Shown in pieces: positions 16,899-26,702 of a DNA stretch of 64,000 bases (the stretch's first letter is position 1; each line of letters opens with the position of its first letter). The notes beneath the pieces are model-generated. The model ran no database searches. It was not told where the DNA came from and saw only the letters and a list, made by a program, of their open reading frames with translations. Source of the DNA: Janthinobacterium sp. BJB426 (lineage in GTDB: Bacteria; Pseudomonadota; Gammaproteobacteria; Burkholderiales; Burkholderiaceae_D); assembly GCF_002735705.1 (NCBI RefSeq), contig NZ_PDZL01000008.1, positions 1 to 64,000 on the forward strand, in the 5' to 3' direction. The translations under genes and the position numbers were made by a program.

Positions 16899-19568
16899 AT
16901 GACTAGCTGCACGCCCGTGAAAACCACTTGCCCGTATTGCGGCGTCGGCTGCGGCGTGGAAGCAACGCGCCTGCCCGACGGCGCCATCCGCATCGCCGGC
17001 GACGCCGCGCACCCGGCCAACCAGGGCCGCCTGTGCGTGAAAGGCTCGGCCCTGGGTGACACCCTGGACTTGGACAAGCGCCTGCTGCAGCCGCAGGTGC
17101 GCGTCGATGGCGTCCTGCGGCGCGCTTCCTGGGATGTCGCGCTGGACCAGGTGGCCGGCGGCTTGCGCGCCATCATCGCCGAACACGGCCCCGACGCCGT
17201 GGCCCTGTATGTCTCGGGCCAGTTGCTGACGGAAGATTATTACGTCGCCAACAAATTCATGAAGGGCTATGTGGGCAGCGCGAATATCGACACCAATTCG
17301 CGCCTGTGCATGTCGTCGGCCGTGGCGGGCCACAAGCGCGCGTTTGGCGAGGATATCGTGCCGGGCTGCTATGACGACCTGGAACTGGCCGACATGGTGG
17401 TGCTGGTGGGCTCGAACACGGCCTGGTGCCACCCGATCCTGTTCCAGCGCATCACGCGTATCAAGGAAAGCCGGCCGCACATGAAACTGGTGGTGATCGA
17501 CCCGCGCCGCACGGCCACCTGCGAGCTGGCCGACCTGCACCTGCCCGTGAAACCGGGCACCGACGTGTGGCTGTTCAACGGTTTGCTGTGCTATCTGGCG
17601 AAGGAGGGCGTGATCGCCGACGATTTCGTCACGCAGCACAGTTCGGGTCTCGACGAGACATTGGCAGCCGCCCACGTGGACTGCGGCGATCCCTTGCAGG
17701 TGGCGGCCATCTGCAAGGTCGACCCGCTTGCCTTGCTGGCGTTTTACCAGGCATTTGCTGCCACGCGCAAGGTGGTCACGGCCTTTTCGCAGGGTGTCAA
17801 CCAGTCGTCCTCCGGCACGGACAAGGTCAACAGCATCATCAACTGCCATCTGGCGACGGGACGCATCGGCCAGCCCGGCATGGGGCCGTTTTCCCTCACG
17901 GGCCAGCCGAACGCCATGGGCGGGCGCGAAGTGGGCGGCCTGGCCAATATGCTGGCGGCGCACCTCGATCTCGACAAGCCGGCGCATCGCGAGGCCGTGC
18001 AAACCTTCTGGGACTCTCCGCGCATCGCCGACAAGCCTGGCCTGAAGGCGGTGGACCTGTTCCAGGCCATCGAGGCGGGTAAAGTCAAGGCCGTGTGGAT
18101 CATTGCCACCAATCCGCTGGTCAGCATGCCGGACGCCGACCAGGTGCGCCGCGCGCTCGATAAATGCGAGCTGGTGGTGGTGTCGGACATCAGCGCCGGG
18201 TCGGACACGAACGCGCATGCCGATGTGCTGCTGCCGGCCCTGGGCTGGGGCGAAAAGGATGGCACGGTGACCAATTCCGAGCGGCGCATCTCGCGCCAGC
18301 GGGCGTTTCTGCCGGCACCCGGCGCAGCGCGCGCCGACTGGGACGTGCTGTGCGATGTGGCGCGGCGCATGGGCTTTGGCGGTTTTGACTTCACGTCGCC
18401 GCAGGCCATCTTCGATGAACATGCGCGCCTGTCCGCTTTCCGCAACGAGGCGGAAACGGCGCGCCTGTTCAACCTGTCGCACCTGGCGGCGCTGAGCGCT
18501 GCGCAATACGACGCCTTGCAACCGCAGCAGTGGCCGCAGGGCCAGGCGCGCCTGTTTGGCGATGGCCGCTTCGCGCATGCGGACGGCCGTGCGCGTTTCG
18601 TGCCGACGGCGCCGCGCGCGCCGCGCAACATGCCCGACGAAGACTATCCACTCATCCTGAATACGGGCCGGGTGCGCGACCAGTGGCATACGATGACGCG
18701 CACGGGCAAGGCGGCCAGGCTGTCGGGCCATATCGCCGAAGCCTTCATCGATCTCCACCCGCAGGATGCGCTGCTGTACAGCGTGCGCGAAGGCGAGCTG
18801 GCGCGCATTTCCAGCGCCTGGGGCGCGATGGTGGCGCGCGTCGTGCATGGCGGCGGCATCGCGCGCGGCCAGGTCTTCGTGCCGATCCACTGGAGCGACG
18901 CGAATGCGTCCGATGCGCGCGTGGGCGCCGTCGTCAACCCGGTCGTCGACCCTGTCTCGGGCGAACCGGAATTCAAGCATACCCCCGTGCGCATCGAGCA
19001 GTTCCGCGTGCACTGGCATGCGTTTGTCCTGAGCCGCACGCCCTTGGACCTGGACGGCGTGGCGCACTGGACGCGCATTCAGGGCGAGCAATTCCTGCGC
19101 TACGAACTGGCCGGCCGCCAGCGCATCGAAGACCTGGGCGCCTGGGCGCGCGCGCTGCTCGGCGTCACGGACGACAACGCCGACTGGCTCGATTATGCGG
19201 ACGCCAGCGCCGGCGTGTACCGCGCCGTGCACCTGGACGAGGGGCGCATCGCGCAATGCGTGTATGTTTCGCCCCGTCCCGACCTGCCGTCGCGCAGCTG
19301 GCTGGCGGGCCTGTTCGCGCACGAGCAGCTCGATGCTGCCGACCGCGCAGGCGTGCTGCTGGGCCAGCCCATCGGCAAGGGCATGGATGCCGGCCCCACC
19401 GTGTGTTCGTGCTTTGGCGTGGGGCGCAACACCATTTGCGCGGCCATCGTGGAACAAAAGCTGACGACGACGGCGCAGGTGACGGCCTGCGTCAAGGCCG
19501 GCGGCAATTGCGGCTCCTGCGTGCCCGAGATACGACAATTGCTGCTGGAGGCGCGCAGCGCAGCCTGA
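16899..19568 (+). CDS. nasA: Assimilatory nitrate reductase, molybdopterin catalytic subunit
   Basis: The 889-residue protein is a molybdopterin oxidoreductase reducing nitrate to nitrite in the cytoplasm. Its [4Fe-4S] ligands are CPYCGVGC (about 9-16) and CVKG (near 47). Guanine-dinucleotide binding motifs follow ([50 protein letters not shown]). There is no twin-arginine signal, which separates it from NapA. The last 50 residues form an added BFD-like [2Fe-2S] domain ([10 protein letters not shown]...[11 protein letters not shown]). The start at 16899 has an AGGA site eight bases upstream and puts the cysteine motif at the usual distance. It is the last gene of the nas operon. Confidence 0.94.
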   Translation: MTSCTPVKTTCPYCGVGCGVEATRLPDGAIRIAGDAAHPANQGRLCVKGSALGDTLDLDKRLLQPQVRVDGVLRRASWDVALDQVAGGLRAIIAEHGPDAVALYVSGQLLTEDYYVANKFMKGYVGSANIDTNSRLCMSSAVAGHKRAFGEDIVPGCYDDLELADMVVLVGSNTAWCHPILFQRITRIKESRPHMKLVVIDPRRTATCELADLHLPVKPGTDVWLFNGLLCYLAKEGVIADDFVTQHSSGLDETLAAAHVDCGDPLQVAAICKVDPLALLAFYQAFAATRKVVTAFSQGVNQSSSGTDKVNSIINCHLATGRIGQPGMGPFSLTGQPNAMGGREVGGLANMLAAHLDLDKPAHREAVQTFWDSPRIADKPGLKAVDLFQAIEAGKVKAVWIIATNPLVSMPDADQVRRALDKCELVVVSDISAGSDTNAHADVLLPALGWGEKDGTVTNSERRISRQRAFLPAPGAARADWDVLCDVARRMGFGGFDFTSPQAIFDEHARLSAFRNEAETARLFNLSHLAALSAAQYDALQPQQWPQGQARLFGDGRFAHADGRARFVPTAPRAPRNMPDEDYPLILNTGRVRDQWHTMTRTGKAARLSGHIAEAFIDLHPQDALLYSVREGELARISSAWGAMVARVVHGGGIARGQVFVPIHWSDANASDARVGAVVNPVVDPVSGEPEFKHTPVRIEQFRVHWHAFVLSRTPLDLDGVAHWTRIQGEQFLRYELAGRQRIEDLGAWARALLGVTDDNADWLDYADASAGVYRAVHLDEGRIAQCVYVSPRPDLPSRSWLAGLFAHEQLDAADRAGVLLGQPIGKGMDAGPTVCSCFGVGRNTICAAIVEQKLTTTAQVTACVKAGGNCGSCVPEIRQLLLEARSAA

Positions 19569-19630
19569 TAATCTGTCCTTTCCCGCGCGGCTTTGTTATA
19601 TTGCCAGCTCTACAAGAGAGAGGCAGTGTA

Positions 19631-20161
19631 ATGACAGCAGGACAACACGACACGGTCTGGCTGACGGGCTTGAGCGGCGCCGGCAAGACCAGTATCGCCC
19701 TGTCGCTGGCGCAGGCGCTCAAGGCGCAGGGCCGCGCCGTGACGGTGCTCGACGGCGACCAGCTGCGCCATGGCTTGAACCGCGACCTGGGTTTTACGCC
19801 CGAAGACCGGCATGAAAATATCCGCCGCACAGCCGAAGTGGCGCGCCTGATGAACGGGGCAGGCCTGACCGTCATCGCCGCCTTCATCTCCCCCTCCCGC
19901 GCTGACCGGGCCATGGCCGCCGCCATCATCGGTACGGCGCATTTCATCGAAGTCCACGTCAGCACGCCGCTGGCCGTGTGCGAGGAACGCGATGTCAAGG
20001 GCCTGTACGCGAAGGCGCGCGCGGGGCAGATCGCCGAATTCACGGGCGTGTCGGCCCCCTACGAAGCGCCGCTGGCGGCCGCGCTGACCCTGGATACGGG
20101 CACCCTGGCGCTGGAAGAGTCGGTCGAGCGTCTGTGCCGCCATTTGCAGCTGCGGCCGTGA
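19631..20161 (+). CDS. cysC: Adenylyl-sulfate (APS) kinase
   Basis: The 176-residue kinase turns APS and ATP into PAPS. The P-loop GLSGAGKTS is at 13-21, followed by the family's [17 protein letters not shown] and FISPSRADR motifs and the lid segment [12 protein letters not shown]. It is slightly shorter than the usual 195-200 residues but the catalytic parts are complete. It follows the nas operon after 62 bases with no clear terminator between, so read-through is possible, and a GAGAGAGGC site lies before the start. Its stop overlaps the GTG of the downstream diguanylate cyclase. CysD/CysN are not in the window, so its sulfate-activation partners are elsewhere. Confidence 0.92.
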   Translation: MTAGQHDTVWLTGLSGAGKTSIALSLAQALKAQGRAVTVLDGDQLRHGLNRDLGFTPEDRHENIRRTAEVARLMNGAGLTVIAAFISPSRADRAMAAAIIGTAHFIEVHVSTPLAVCEERDVKGLYAKARAGQIAEFTGVSAPYEAPLAAALTLDTGTLALEESVERLCRHLQLRP

Positions 20162-22161
20162 CGACCTGGCGCAAATGGCTGCGCCGGCACTTGCCCGCCA
20201 GTCTGAAGGCGCGCATGAGCGTCGTCGTCTTCCTGCTCGTGCTGGGCGCGGTCGCGTCGCTGGCGCTGGCCACCCTGGCCGTGGCCGAGCGCGGCATGCG
20301 CGACGTGACGGGGCGCCAGCAGTACGTCTCGCTGTCCAGCGCCGCCGTCTTCATCGATGAAGAACTTGACGCGAAGCGCAATGTGCTGCGCGCGATGGCA
20401 GACAGCCTGGCGGCCGGCGGCGCGCACGACGGCGCCAGCCTGCAGCGTTTCCTGGCCGCGCAAACGGTGCTGGGCAAGGAGTTTTATTCGGCCGGCGTGG
20501 TGGGCATCGACGGCGTTGTCCTGGCCAGCGTGAGTCCCTTCAAGCCGCAGGCGGGGCTGAACGTGAAGGGTCGTCCTTACTTTGAACAGACGCTGGCGAC
20601 GCGGCGCTCGGTGATTTCCGCGCCGCTCAACGGCAGCATTTCCGGCATGCCCATCGTCGTGGTGACGCAGCCCGTGTTCGACGCGCAGGGCGGCGTGCGC
20701 TATGTGCTGGCGGCCAGCGTGAACCTGCGCCAGCCCGATTTCCTGGGCCGTCTCGGCGCGCTCAAGCCGGGTCCGGGCGGCTATCTGTACATCATGACCA
20801 GCACAGGCGTGATCGTCGAGCATCCCGACAAGTCGCGCATCATGCAGCATATCGAAGCGCATGGCCCCATCAGCGTACCCACGCGGCGCGCCATGCAGGG
20901 CTTCGAGGGCTGGCTGACGGGCACCACCACGCAAGGCGTCGATGCGCTGTTTGCCTACCACCGCATCGCCTCGACGGGCTGGATACTGGCGTCCGTCTAT
21001 CCCATGAGCGACGCGTTCGCGCCGCTGCATGCCATCCGCAGCAAGATCCTGCTGGCCGCCGTGCTGCTGGCGGCGCTGGCGGGCCTGGCCGGCTGGCGCG
21101 TGGTGCTGCGCCTGTTGCAGCCTTTGGCGCGCTTGCGCCACCAGGTGCATGAGATTCGCCGTCATCGCCTGGGTATCGATGTGCTGCAAATCGAGCGGCG
21201 CGACGAGATCGGCGACTTGAGCCGCGACTTTTATTCGCTGGTGGCCGAGCGCGAAATCGCCGAGGCGCAGACGCGCGACAGCGAGCGGCGTTTGAAACTG
21301 CTGACGGACCATGTGCCCGTGGTGATCGTCTATATCGACCGCGAGCACCGCTACCAGTTCATCAACGCCACGTTCGAGAAATGGTTCGGCCGGTCGCAGC
21401 AGGAAAGCCTGATGCAGTCGATCCGCGAGGTGCTGGGCGAGGAAGCGTATCAAATGCGCGAAGCCTACCTGCGGCGCGCCTTTGCGGGCGAGGAGGTCGA
21501 ATATGAATTCACCCTCGGCGGCGAGGGAGACACTGGCATGCGCGCCTTCCAGACCAGCTACGTGCCCGACGTGGGCGAGAGCGGCGCGGTGGAAGGCGTG
21601 TATGGCCTGATCCACGAAATCACCAAGACCAGGGCGGTGCACACGGCGCTGCAGTTTGCCGCCGCCACCGATACCCTGACGGGCATCGCCAACCGGCGCC
21701 GCTTCGACGAGCAGCTGGCGCAAAGCATGCAGCGCACGCGGATCGCGCGCGCGCCGATGGCGCTGGCCTATCTCGATATCGACCGTTTCAAGGCCATCAA
21801 CGACAGCCTGGGACACAAGGCGGGCGACGAGGTGCTGAAGGAATTCGCCGCACGCCTGGTGCGCAGCGTGCGCGCCAGCGATCTGGTGGCGCGCCTGGCC
21901 GGCGATGAATTCGTGATTATTCTGGAAGGCGTGAACAGCGCGGCCGAAGTGCGCCAGATCGGCGCCAAGATCATCGACGCCATCCGCCAGCCCTTCGACC
22001 TGGCCAGCGGCCCGCTGCCGGTGACGACCAGCATCGGCATCGCCATCTTCCGTGAAGGCGCGCTGACGCCGGCGCAGTTGCTGGACCTGGCCGACCAGGC
22101 CCTGTATGCCGCCAAGGGGCAGGGCCGCGACGGCGTGGCGCTGCTCGAGGCGGCGCCTTAG
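20158..22161 (+). CDS. Membrane diguanylate cyclase: dCache-HAMP-like-PAS-GGDEF
   Basis: The 667-residue protein begins at a GTG overlapping the cysC stop (GTGA). TM1 lies at about 21-45, a periplasmic dCache sensor at about 50-290 ([32 protein letters not shown]), TM2 at about 296-318, a HAMP-like linker to 360, a PAS domain to about 490 and a GGDEF domain to the end. The active site reads AGDEF (from about 580), a variant generally still active, and RASD five residues before it fits the RxxD inhibitory site. It should make cyclic-di-GMP in response to a periplasmic ligand. Translational coupling to APS kinase is unusual. Confidence 0.9.
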   Translation: MTTWRKWLRRHLPASLKARMSVVVFLLVLGAVASLALATLAVAERGMRDVTGRQQYVSLSSAAVFIDEELDAKRNVLRAMADSLAAGGAHDGASLQRFLAAQTVLGKEFYSAGVVGIDGVVLASVSPFKPQAGLNVKGRPYFEQTLATRRSVISAPLNGSISGMPIVVVTQPVFDAQGGVRYVLAASVNLRQPDFLGRLGALKPGPGGYLYIMTSTGVIVEHPDKSRIMQHIEAHGPISVPTRRAMQGFEGWLTGTTTQGVDALFAYHRIASTGWILASVYPMSDAFAPLHAIRSKILLAAVLLAALAGLAGWRVVLRLLQPLARLRHQVHEIRRHRLGIDVLQIERRDEIGDLSRDFYSLVAEREIAEAQTRDSERRLKLLTDHVPVVIVYIDREHRYQFINATFEKWFGRSQQESLMQSIREVLGEEAYQMREAYLRRAFAGEEVEYEFTLGGEGDTGMRAFQTSYVPDVGESGAVEGVYGLIHEITKTRAVHTALQFAAATDTLTGIANRRRFDEQLAQSMQRTRIARAPMALAYLDIDRFKAINDSLGHKAGDEVLKEFAARLVRSVRASDLVARLAGDEFVIILEGVNSAAEVRQIGAKIIDAIRQPFDLASGPLPVTTSIGIAIFREGALTPAQLLDLADQALYAAKGQGRDGVALLEAAP

Positions 22162-23082
22162 CTACGACAGGGTGGTGCTCCAGTGGTCGAGCTGCTGCGT
22201 GGTGGCGGTCACGCCGCCGCAGACGATGACGAGCACCTTGCGGTAGGGCGCCAGGTCCGGCACCTTGCCGTAGACGGCCGCCAGCGCCGCGCCGCAGGCC
22301 GGCTCCACCACCAGGCGCTGGTCGGTGATAAAGCGCTGGCAGGCGTCGACGGCGGCACGGTCCGACACTACCACGCTGTGCAGCAGGCGCGTCTGGCTGA
22401 TGGCAAACGCCTGCGCGCAGACCTGGCGCGCGGCCAGCGAGGTGGCGATGCTGCTCACGGCCGGCAGGGCCACGTGCTCGCGCGCGGCCACTGCGGCCGC
22501 CAGCGAGGCCGCGCCTTGCGTTTCCACGGCCACCAGCGCCACGTCATCCCAGCCATTGCGTTGCAAGCCTTCGGCCACGCCGGCCAGCAGGCCGCCGCCA
22601 CCCACCGACAGCACCACGGCGTCCGGTTTCAGGCCCGCGCGCGCCACTTCATCGATCATGCCGGCGTGGCCCTGCCACAGCAGCGGGTCGTCGAACGGGT
22701 GCAAAAAGGCGTCTTGCGGCGTGAGCATGGACTGCGCCAGCGCGTTCGCTTCCTGCCACGCTGCGCCGTGCACGATGACTTCGGCGCCTTCCTGCGCGAT
22801 CAGGGCCTTGGCCCGTTCGCTGGTGGTTTCCGGCACGACGACGATGACGGGAATGCCCAGCTGGCGGCCCGCATAGGCGACGGCGATGCCGGCATTGCCG
22901 CCGGAAGACGAGATGAAGCGGCTGGCGCCGCGCCGCGCGTATTCTTCGCAGGCGAGGCCGATGCCGCGGATCTTGAAGGAGCCGGGCGGCTGCAAGGCTT
23001 CGAGCTTGAGCCAGATGGCGCGTTCGCTGTGCAGGCTCAGGGCGCGCGAGTTGAGCAAGGGAGTTTCGATGTGCAGTGCCAT
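22162..23082 (-). CDS. PLP-dependent serine/threonine dehydratase-like enzyme
   Basis: The 306-residue protein belongs to fold-type II PLP enzymes. The lysine that binds PLP is in PPGSFKIRG (about residue 35), the phosphate-binding stretch is SSGGNAGIA (about 58-66), and VGGGGLLAGV (about 175) is the glycine loop near the cofactor. This combination and length match L-serine dehydratase (deaminating serine to pyruvate), cystathionine-beta-synthase relatives being less likely. Threonine may also be a substrate. Its stop codon abuts that of the convergent diguanylate cyclase with no base between. A 79-base gap separates it from the SulP gene upstream on the same strand. Confidence 0.85.
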   Translation of the reverse strand: MALHIETPLLNSRALSLHSERAIWLKLEALQPPGSFKIRGIGLACEEYARRGASRFISSSGGNAGIAVAYAGRQLGIPVIVVVPETTSERAKALIAQEGAEVIVHGAAWQEANALAQSMLTPQDAFLHPFDDPLLWQGHAGMIDEVARAGLKPDAVVLSVGGGGLLAGVAEGLQRNGWDDVALVAVETQGAASLAAAVAAREHVALPAVSSIATSLAARQVCAQAFAISQTRLLHSVVVSDRAAVDACQRFITDQRLVVEPACGAALAAVYGKVPDLAPYRKVLVIVCGGVTATTQQLDHWSTTLS

Positions 23083-23161
23083 GCATGTTCCTGGTAAACA
23101 GTCAGGCCAACATCATAGCCGAAGCGCCCGTGGCTAGGCCCCACGCTTGCCGGCGTGGCGC

Positions 23162-24682
23162 TTAATCGAGGCGGTTGTCGGCTACGCGGTAGTGTGGGTC
23201 TTCCCGGTCGTTGACTTCCACCATGGGGCGTGCCTTGCCCAGGATCGCCAGGCAGTCGGGGCTCAGGTGGCGCAGGTGCAGCGTCTTGCCCGCCTGCTGG
23301 TAGCGCTGCGCCAGCGCGTCGATCGCCTCGATGGCGGAATGGTCGACCACGCGCGCTCCCGCGAAATCGATCACCACGTGCTGCGGATCTTCTCTTGGCG
23401 TGAACAGGGCCGTGAAACTGGCCGTCGAGGCGAAGAACAGCGAGCCTTCCAGCAGATACACCTTCCAGCCACGTTCATCGGTGCCGGTGCGCACGGCGAT
23501 CTGCCTGGCATGCTGCCACGCGAAGACGAGGGCGGCAAACACCACGCCGGCCAGCACTGCCACCGCCAGGTCCGTCAGCACGGTGATGACGGTCACGCCG
23601 ACCACGGTGATGGCGTCGGCGCGGGGGATCTTGCGCAGGGTTTGCAGGCTGCCCCAGGCGAAGGTCTTGGCGCAGACGACAAACATCAGGCCCACCAGCG
23701 CGGCCAGCGGAATTTTCTCTATCCATGGCGACAGGAACAGGATAAAGCCCAGCAGCAGTACGCCGGCCACGATGCCCGACAGGCGCGAACGGGCGCCGTT
23801 GCCGATGTTGATCATGCTCTGGCCTATCATGGCGCAGCCGCCCATCGAGGCGAAGAAGCCGCTGACGATGTTGGCGAGTCCTTGCGCCAGGCTTTCGCGG
23901 TTCGGCTTGCCGCGCGTGTCGGTGATGCTGTCGATCAGGTTGAGGGTCAGCAGTGTCTCCAGCAAACCGATGGTGGCGAGGATCAGCGCATACGGGCCGA
24001 TGATGGTCAGCGTCTCCAGCGTCAGCGGCACTTGTGGGAGGTGAAAGCGCGGCAGGCCGCCCGCGATCGATCCCATGTCGCCCACTGTCTTCGTTTCCAA
24101 TCCACAGGCCCAGACCAGGCCGGCCACCAGCAGGATGGCTGCCAGCGAGGACGGGATGACGGTGGTCAGGCGCGGCAGCAGATAGATGACCAGCATGGTC
24201 ACGGCCACCAGGCCCAGCATCAGGTAGAGGGGGGCGCCGCTGAGCCAGCTGAGCGCGCCGCTGGCGTCCAGCGTCTTGAAGTGGCCGAACTGTGCCATGA
24301 AGACGACGATGGCCAGGCCGTTGACGAAGCCCAGCATGACGGGGTGGGGCACCATGCGTATCAGCTTGCCAAGGCGGCAGGCCGCAAACAGTATTTGTAG
24401 CAGCCCCATCAGCACGACGGTGGCAAAAAGGTATTCGGCGCCATGGCTGACGACGAGACTGACCATCACCACGGCCAGCGCGCCGGTGGCGCCGGAAATC
24501 ATGCCGGGTCTGCCGCCCAGCGCGGCCGTGATCAGGCACATGAAAAAGGCCGCATACAGGCCGGTGAGGGCACTGACATGGGCCAGCAGGGCGAAAGCGA
24601 TCGCTTCCGGTACGAGGGCGAGGGCGACAGTGGCGCCGCTCAGGACATTGACCTTGATGTCGGCCGGGCTGAGTGTGGACAT
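23162..24682 (-). CDS. SulP family anion permease with STAS domain
   Basis: The 506-residue inner-membrane protein has 10-12 hydrophobic segments in the SulP pattern ([35 protein letters not shown]) and a cytoplasmic STAS domain from about 400 ([21 protein letters not shown]). Family members carry sulfate, bicarbonate or dicarboxylates. APS kinase nearby makes sulfate tempting, but the two are not in one transcript and many short SulP proteins carry bicarbonate. It follows the MarR gene on the same strand after about 207 bases in which I see only ordinary GC-rich DNA. Confidence 0.88.
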   Translation of the reverse strand: MSTLSPADIKVNVLSGATVALALVPEAIAFALLAHVSALTGLYAAFFMCLITAALGGRPGMISGATGALAVVMVSLVVSHGAEYLFATVVLMGLLQILFAACRLGKLIRMVPHPVMLGFVNGLAIVVFMAQFGHFKTLDASGALSWLSGAPLYLMLGLVAVTMLVIYLLPRLTTVIPSSLAAILLVAGLVWACGLETKTVGDMGSIAGGLPRFHLPQVPLTLETLTIIGPYALILATIGLLETLLTLNLIDSITDTRGKPNRESLAQGLANIVSGFFASMGGCAMIGQSMINIGNGARSRLSGIVAGVLLLGFILFLSPWIEKIPLAALVGLMFVVCAKTFAWGSLQTLRKIPRADAITVVGVTVITVLTDLAVAVLAGVVFAALVFAWQHARQIAVRTGTDERGWKVYLLEGSLFFASTASFTALFTPREDPQHVVIDFAGARVVDHSAIEAIDALAQRYQQAGKTLHLRHLSPDCLAILGKARPMVEVNDREDPHYRVADNRLD

Positions 24683-24889
24683 GGACTTCCAATGACAAAT
24701 GCGGCGCAGCGCGTGCGCGCAGGAATACGGGCGCTGGCCGAAGGCGGCGCCGGGAACGGAGTGTGACAGGCTGGACGAAGGAAACTACATCGGTATGGGC
24801 TGTGCGAGTGAGCGGCAAGCCCTATTATTGCACAGGCAAGCGGGGCCGGTCACGGGGCCCGGGCTCGCCTGTGGCGCACGGTGGCGCAG

Positions 24890-25393
24890 TTAATTCAGGG
24901 GCGCGCTCTTGAGCTGATGCGTGCGCGCCACTTCCTTCATCGCTTCGAGCAGGTCGTCGCGCAGCTGGCGCGGCAGCTTGCCGAAGAATTCCTCGTCGTT
25001 CTGGTCGGCCATCCCGGCCAGCACGGGCACCAGCGCTTCGCCTTCCGTGGTCAGCTCGATCGAATGCTGGCGGCGGTCGGCCAGCAGGATCGACTTGCTG
25101 ACCATGCCCTTGCTTTCCAGGCGGTCGATCAATTTCGAGACGGCGCCCTTGCTCATGCCGGACACTTGCGCCAGCACCGTGGGCGAGGTGCAGCCCAGGC
25201 GGAACATTTCGCGCAGCACCACCCATTCGGACACCGTCACGCCATTGGCTTCGGCTTTTTTCTGGAAGCTGTGGGAAACGTGGTTGGAAACGAATCGCAG
25301 CCAGTAACCGAGATGGGCTTCCAGCTCGCTGACGGGGAGGCTGTTGGGGTGGGCGGCTTGCGGCATGGCGGCCGTTTCAAAATTATGGCTCAT
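24890..25393 (-). CDS. MarR family transcriptional regulator
   Basis: The 167-residue protein has a winged helix-turn-helix in the middle (GVTVSEWVVLREMFRLGCTS, MSKGAVSKLIDRLESKGMV, LADRRQHSIELTTEGEALV), flanked by dimerisation helices, as in MarR. These are dimeric repressors released by small aromatic ligands or oxidants. The start at 25393 has GAAGGAAAAGAA in front; an in-frame ATG at 25441 would add 16 residues and lacks a site. It precedes the SulP permease on the same strand and may control it; the AT-rich region upstream is the likely operator. Confidence 0.9.
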   Translation of the reverse strand: MSHNFETAAMPQAAHPNSLPVSELEAHLGYWLRFVSNHVSHSFQKKAEANGVTVSEWVVLREMFRLGCTSPTVLAQVSGMSKGAVSKLIDRLESKGMVSKSILLADRRQHSIELTTEGEALVPVLAGMADQNDEEFFGKLPRQLRDDLLEAMKEVARTHQLKSAPLN

Positions 25394-25749
25394 TTCTTTT
25401 CCTTCACTGGGCGGCGTTGCCGGCATGGTTAAGGCCTTCACGCTTGCTGTCGAGTGGTTTGTTTGGGAACAATCATCGTGCTTGAGGTAGTTTTAACACT
25501 GTTTTCACAGGAAATCACTTGCCGGCAAAGAGTTTTTCCTTTTTTCTTGCTCTGAATAGATAAAAAGCAATAACAAGCCAATAATCGTATTGCCGGAGAG
25601 GAAGATTAAAAAAATAACTCTTGTTGCATCAATGGTAACATCATTTTTGCCGAATTGATAAATATTTCATATCATTTCTGTGTGCTTGCCCACACATGAC
25701 GTATTGCCCGCGCGACAGTGCGAGGTTTTCTTGCAGAAATGTGGCCCGC
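25394..25749. other. AT-rich intergenic region between marR and glpR
   Basis: These 356 bases are much richer in A and T than their surroundings, especially 25490-25680. I find no reading frame with a ribosome site. A TTGCCGGCAA palindrome is at about 25517-25526 and a TGTGTG/CACACA hairpin (6-bp stem, 6-base loop) at 25679-25696. The marR promoter must lie in the left part; glpR ends at the right border, and no T-run terminator for it is evident. Confidence 0.6.
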
Positions 25750-26508
25750 TCAGCCCAGCACCACCTTCACGCCCGCTTCGCGCAATACTTCGGCAAAGCG
25801 GGGCGGCGGCGGCGCATCCGTAAACAAGATGTCGACTTGCGCCAGGTCGGCCAGCCGCACCAGCGCCTTGCGGCCGAATTTATGCTGGTCGGCCACCAGC
25901 CACACTTCGCGCGACTGCTCGATGATGGCTTGCGCCACCTTCACTTCGCGCGCATCGAAGTCGCGCAGGCTGCCGTCTTCGTCGATGCTGGAAATGCCGA
26001 TGATGCCGATGTCGACCTTGAACTGGCGGATGAAGTCGATGGTGGCTTCGCCGACGATGCCGCGGTCGCGCCCGCGCACCACGCCGCCGGCCACGATGAC
26101 TTCGCAGGCGGCGTTGTCGGCCAGGATGGCGGCCACGTTCAGGTTGTTCGTCACCACGTGCAAGCCCGTGTGCCGGCCCAGCGCGCGCGCCACTTCCTCG
26201 GTCGTCGTGCCGATATTGATCAGCAGTGAACAGCCGTGCGGCACTTGCGCGGCGACGGCGGCGGCGATGCGCCGCTTGGCGTCGCTGTTGAACACTTGCC
26301 GCTGGCTGTAATCGATGTTTTCCACGGACGAAGGCAAGCCGACGCCGCCGTGGTAGCGGGCCAGCAGGCGCGCTTCTTCCATCTGCTTGACATCGCGGCG
26401 CACGGTTTGCGGCGTCACGTCCAGCTGCTGGGCCAGCTCTTCGACGGACATGGTGACCTTCTGGCGCACCACTTCGAGCAGGCGGCGCTGGCGGGGATTC
26501 AAAATCAT
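25750..26508 (-). CDS. glpR: DeoR-family repressor of glycerol genes (GlpR-like)
   Basis: The 252-residue protein has a DeoR-type HTH at the N-terminus (PRQRRLLEVVRQ, SVEELAQQLDVTPQTVRRD) and a sugar-phosphate sensing domain with the conserved INIGTTTEEVARAL and GGVVRGRDRGIVGEAT stretches. It matches GlpR in length and motifs and probably binds glycerol-3-phosphate. It is divergent from glpD and the glycerol ABC operon, with a 194-base shared control region that contains a tandem repeat (26532-26551). Confidence 0.9.
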   Translation of the reverse strand: MILNPRQRRLLEVVRQKVTMSVEELAQQLDVTPQTVRRDVKQMEEARLLARYHGGVGLPSSVENIDYSQRQVFNSDAKRRIAAAVAAQVPHGCSLLINIGTTTEEVARALGRHTGLHVVTNNLNVAAILADNAACEVIVAGGVVRGRDRGIVGEATIDFIRQFKVDIGIIGISSIDEDGSLRDFDAREVKVAQAIIEQSREVWLVADQHKFGRKALVRLADLAQVDILFTDAPPPPRFAEVLREAGVKVVLG

Positions 26509-26531
26509 GGGCTTGTCTCTTTAAAAATCAC

Positions 26532-26551
26532 AAACGAACAAAAACGAACAA
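26532..26551. promoter_or_regulatory. Tandem 10-bp repeat, likely GlpR operator
   Basis: AAACGAACAA occurs twice without a gap (26532-26541 and 26542-26551), 24-43 bases upstream of the glpR start. Direct repeats of a half-site containing CGAACA/TGTTCG are known for GlpR operators. A second possible site, the palindrome ATTCGAAT with flanking ATTACA repeats, is at about 26604-26622 on the glpD side. The assignment is inferred from position and family. Confidence 0.5.
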
Positions 26552-26702
26552 ATAGTGATAAAAATATGTTGCTATCGATTCGCAATCTGGCGTATCTTAT
26601 CCATATTACATTCGAATTACATCTGTATTGATCTTAACGACAGTCGCCGGCGATGCCTAGTCTTTCCTCGCCAGCCTTTCCCCCGACAGACACGGAGTCC
26701 CG

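Noticed and set aside
16899..19568. Periplasmic NapA-type nitrate reductase
   Set aside because: There is no twin-arginine signal, and nirB/nirD, a flavoprotein partner and a C-terminal [2Fe-2S] domain are those of the cytoplasmic assimilatory enzyme.
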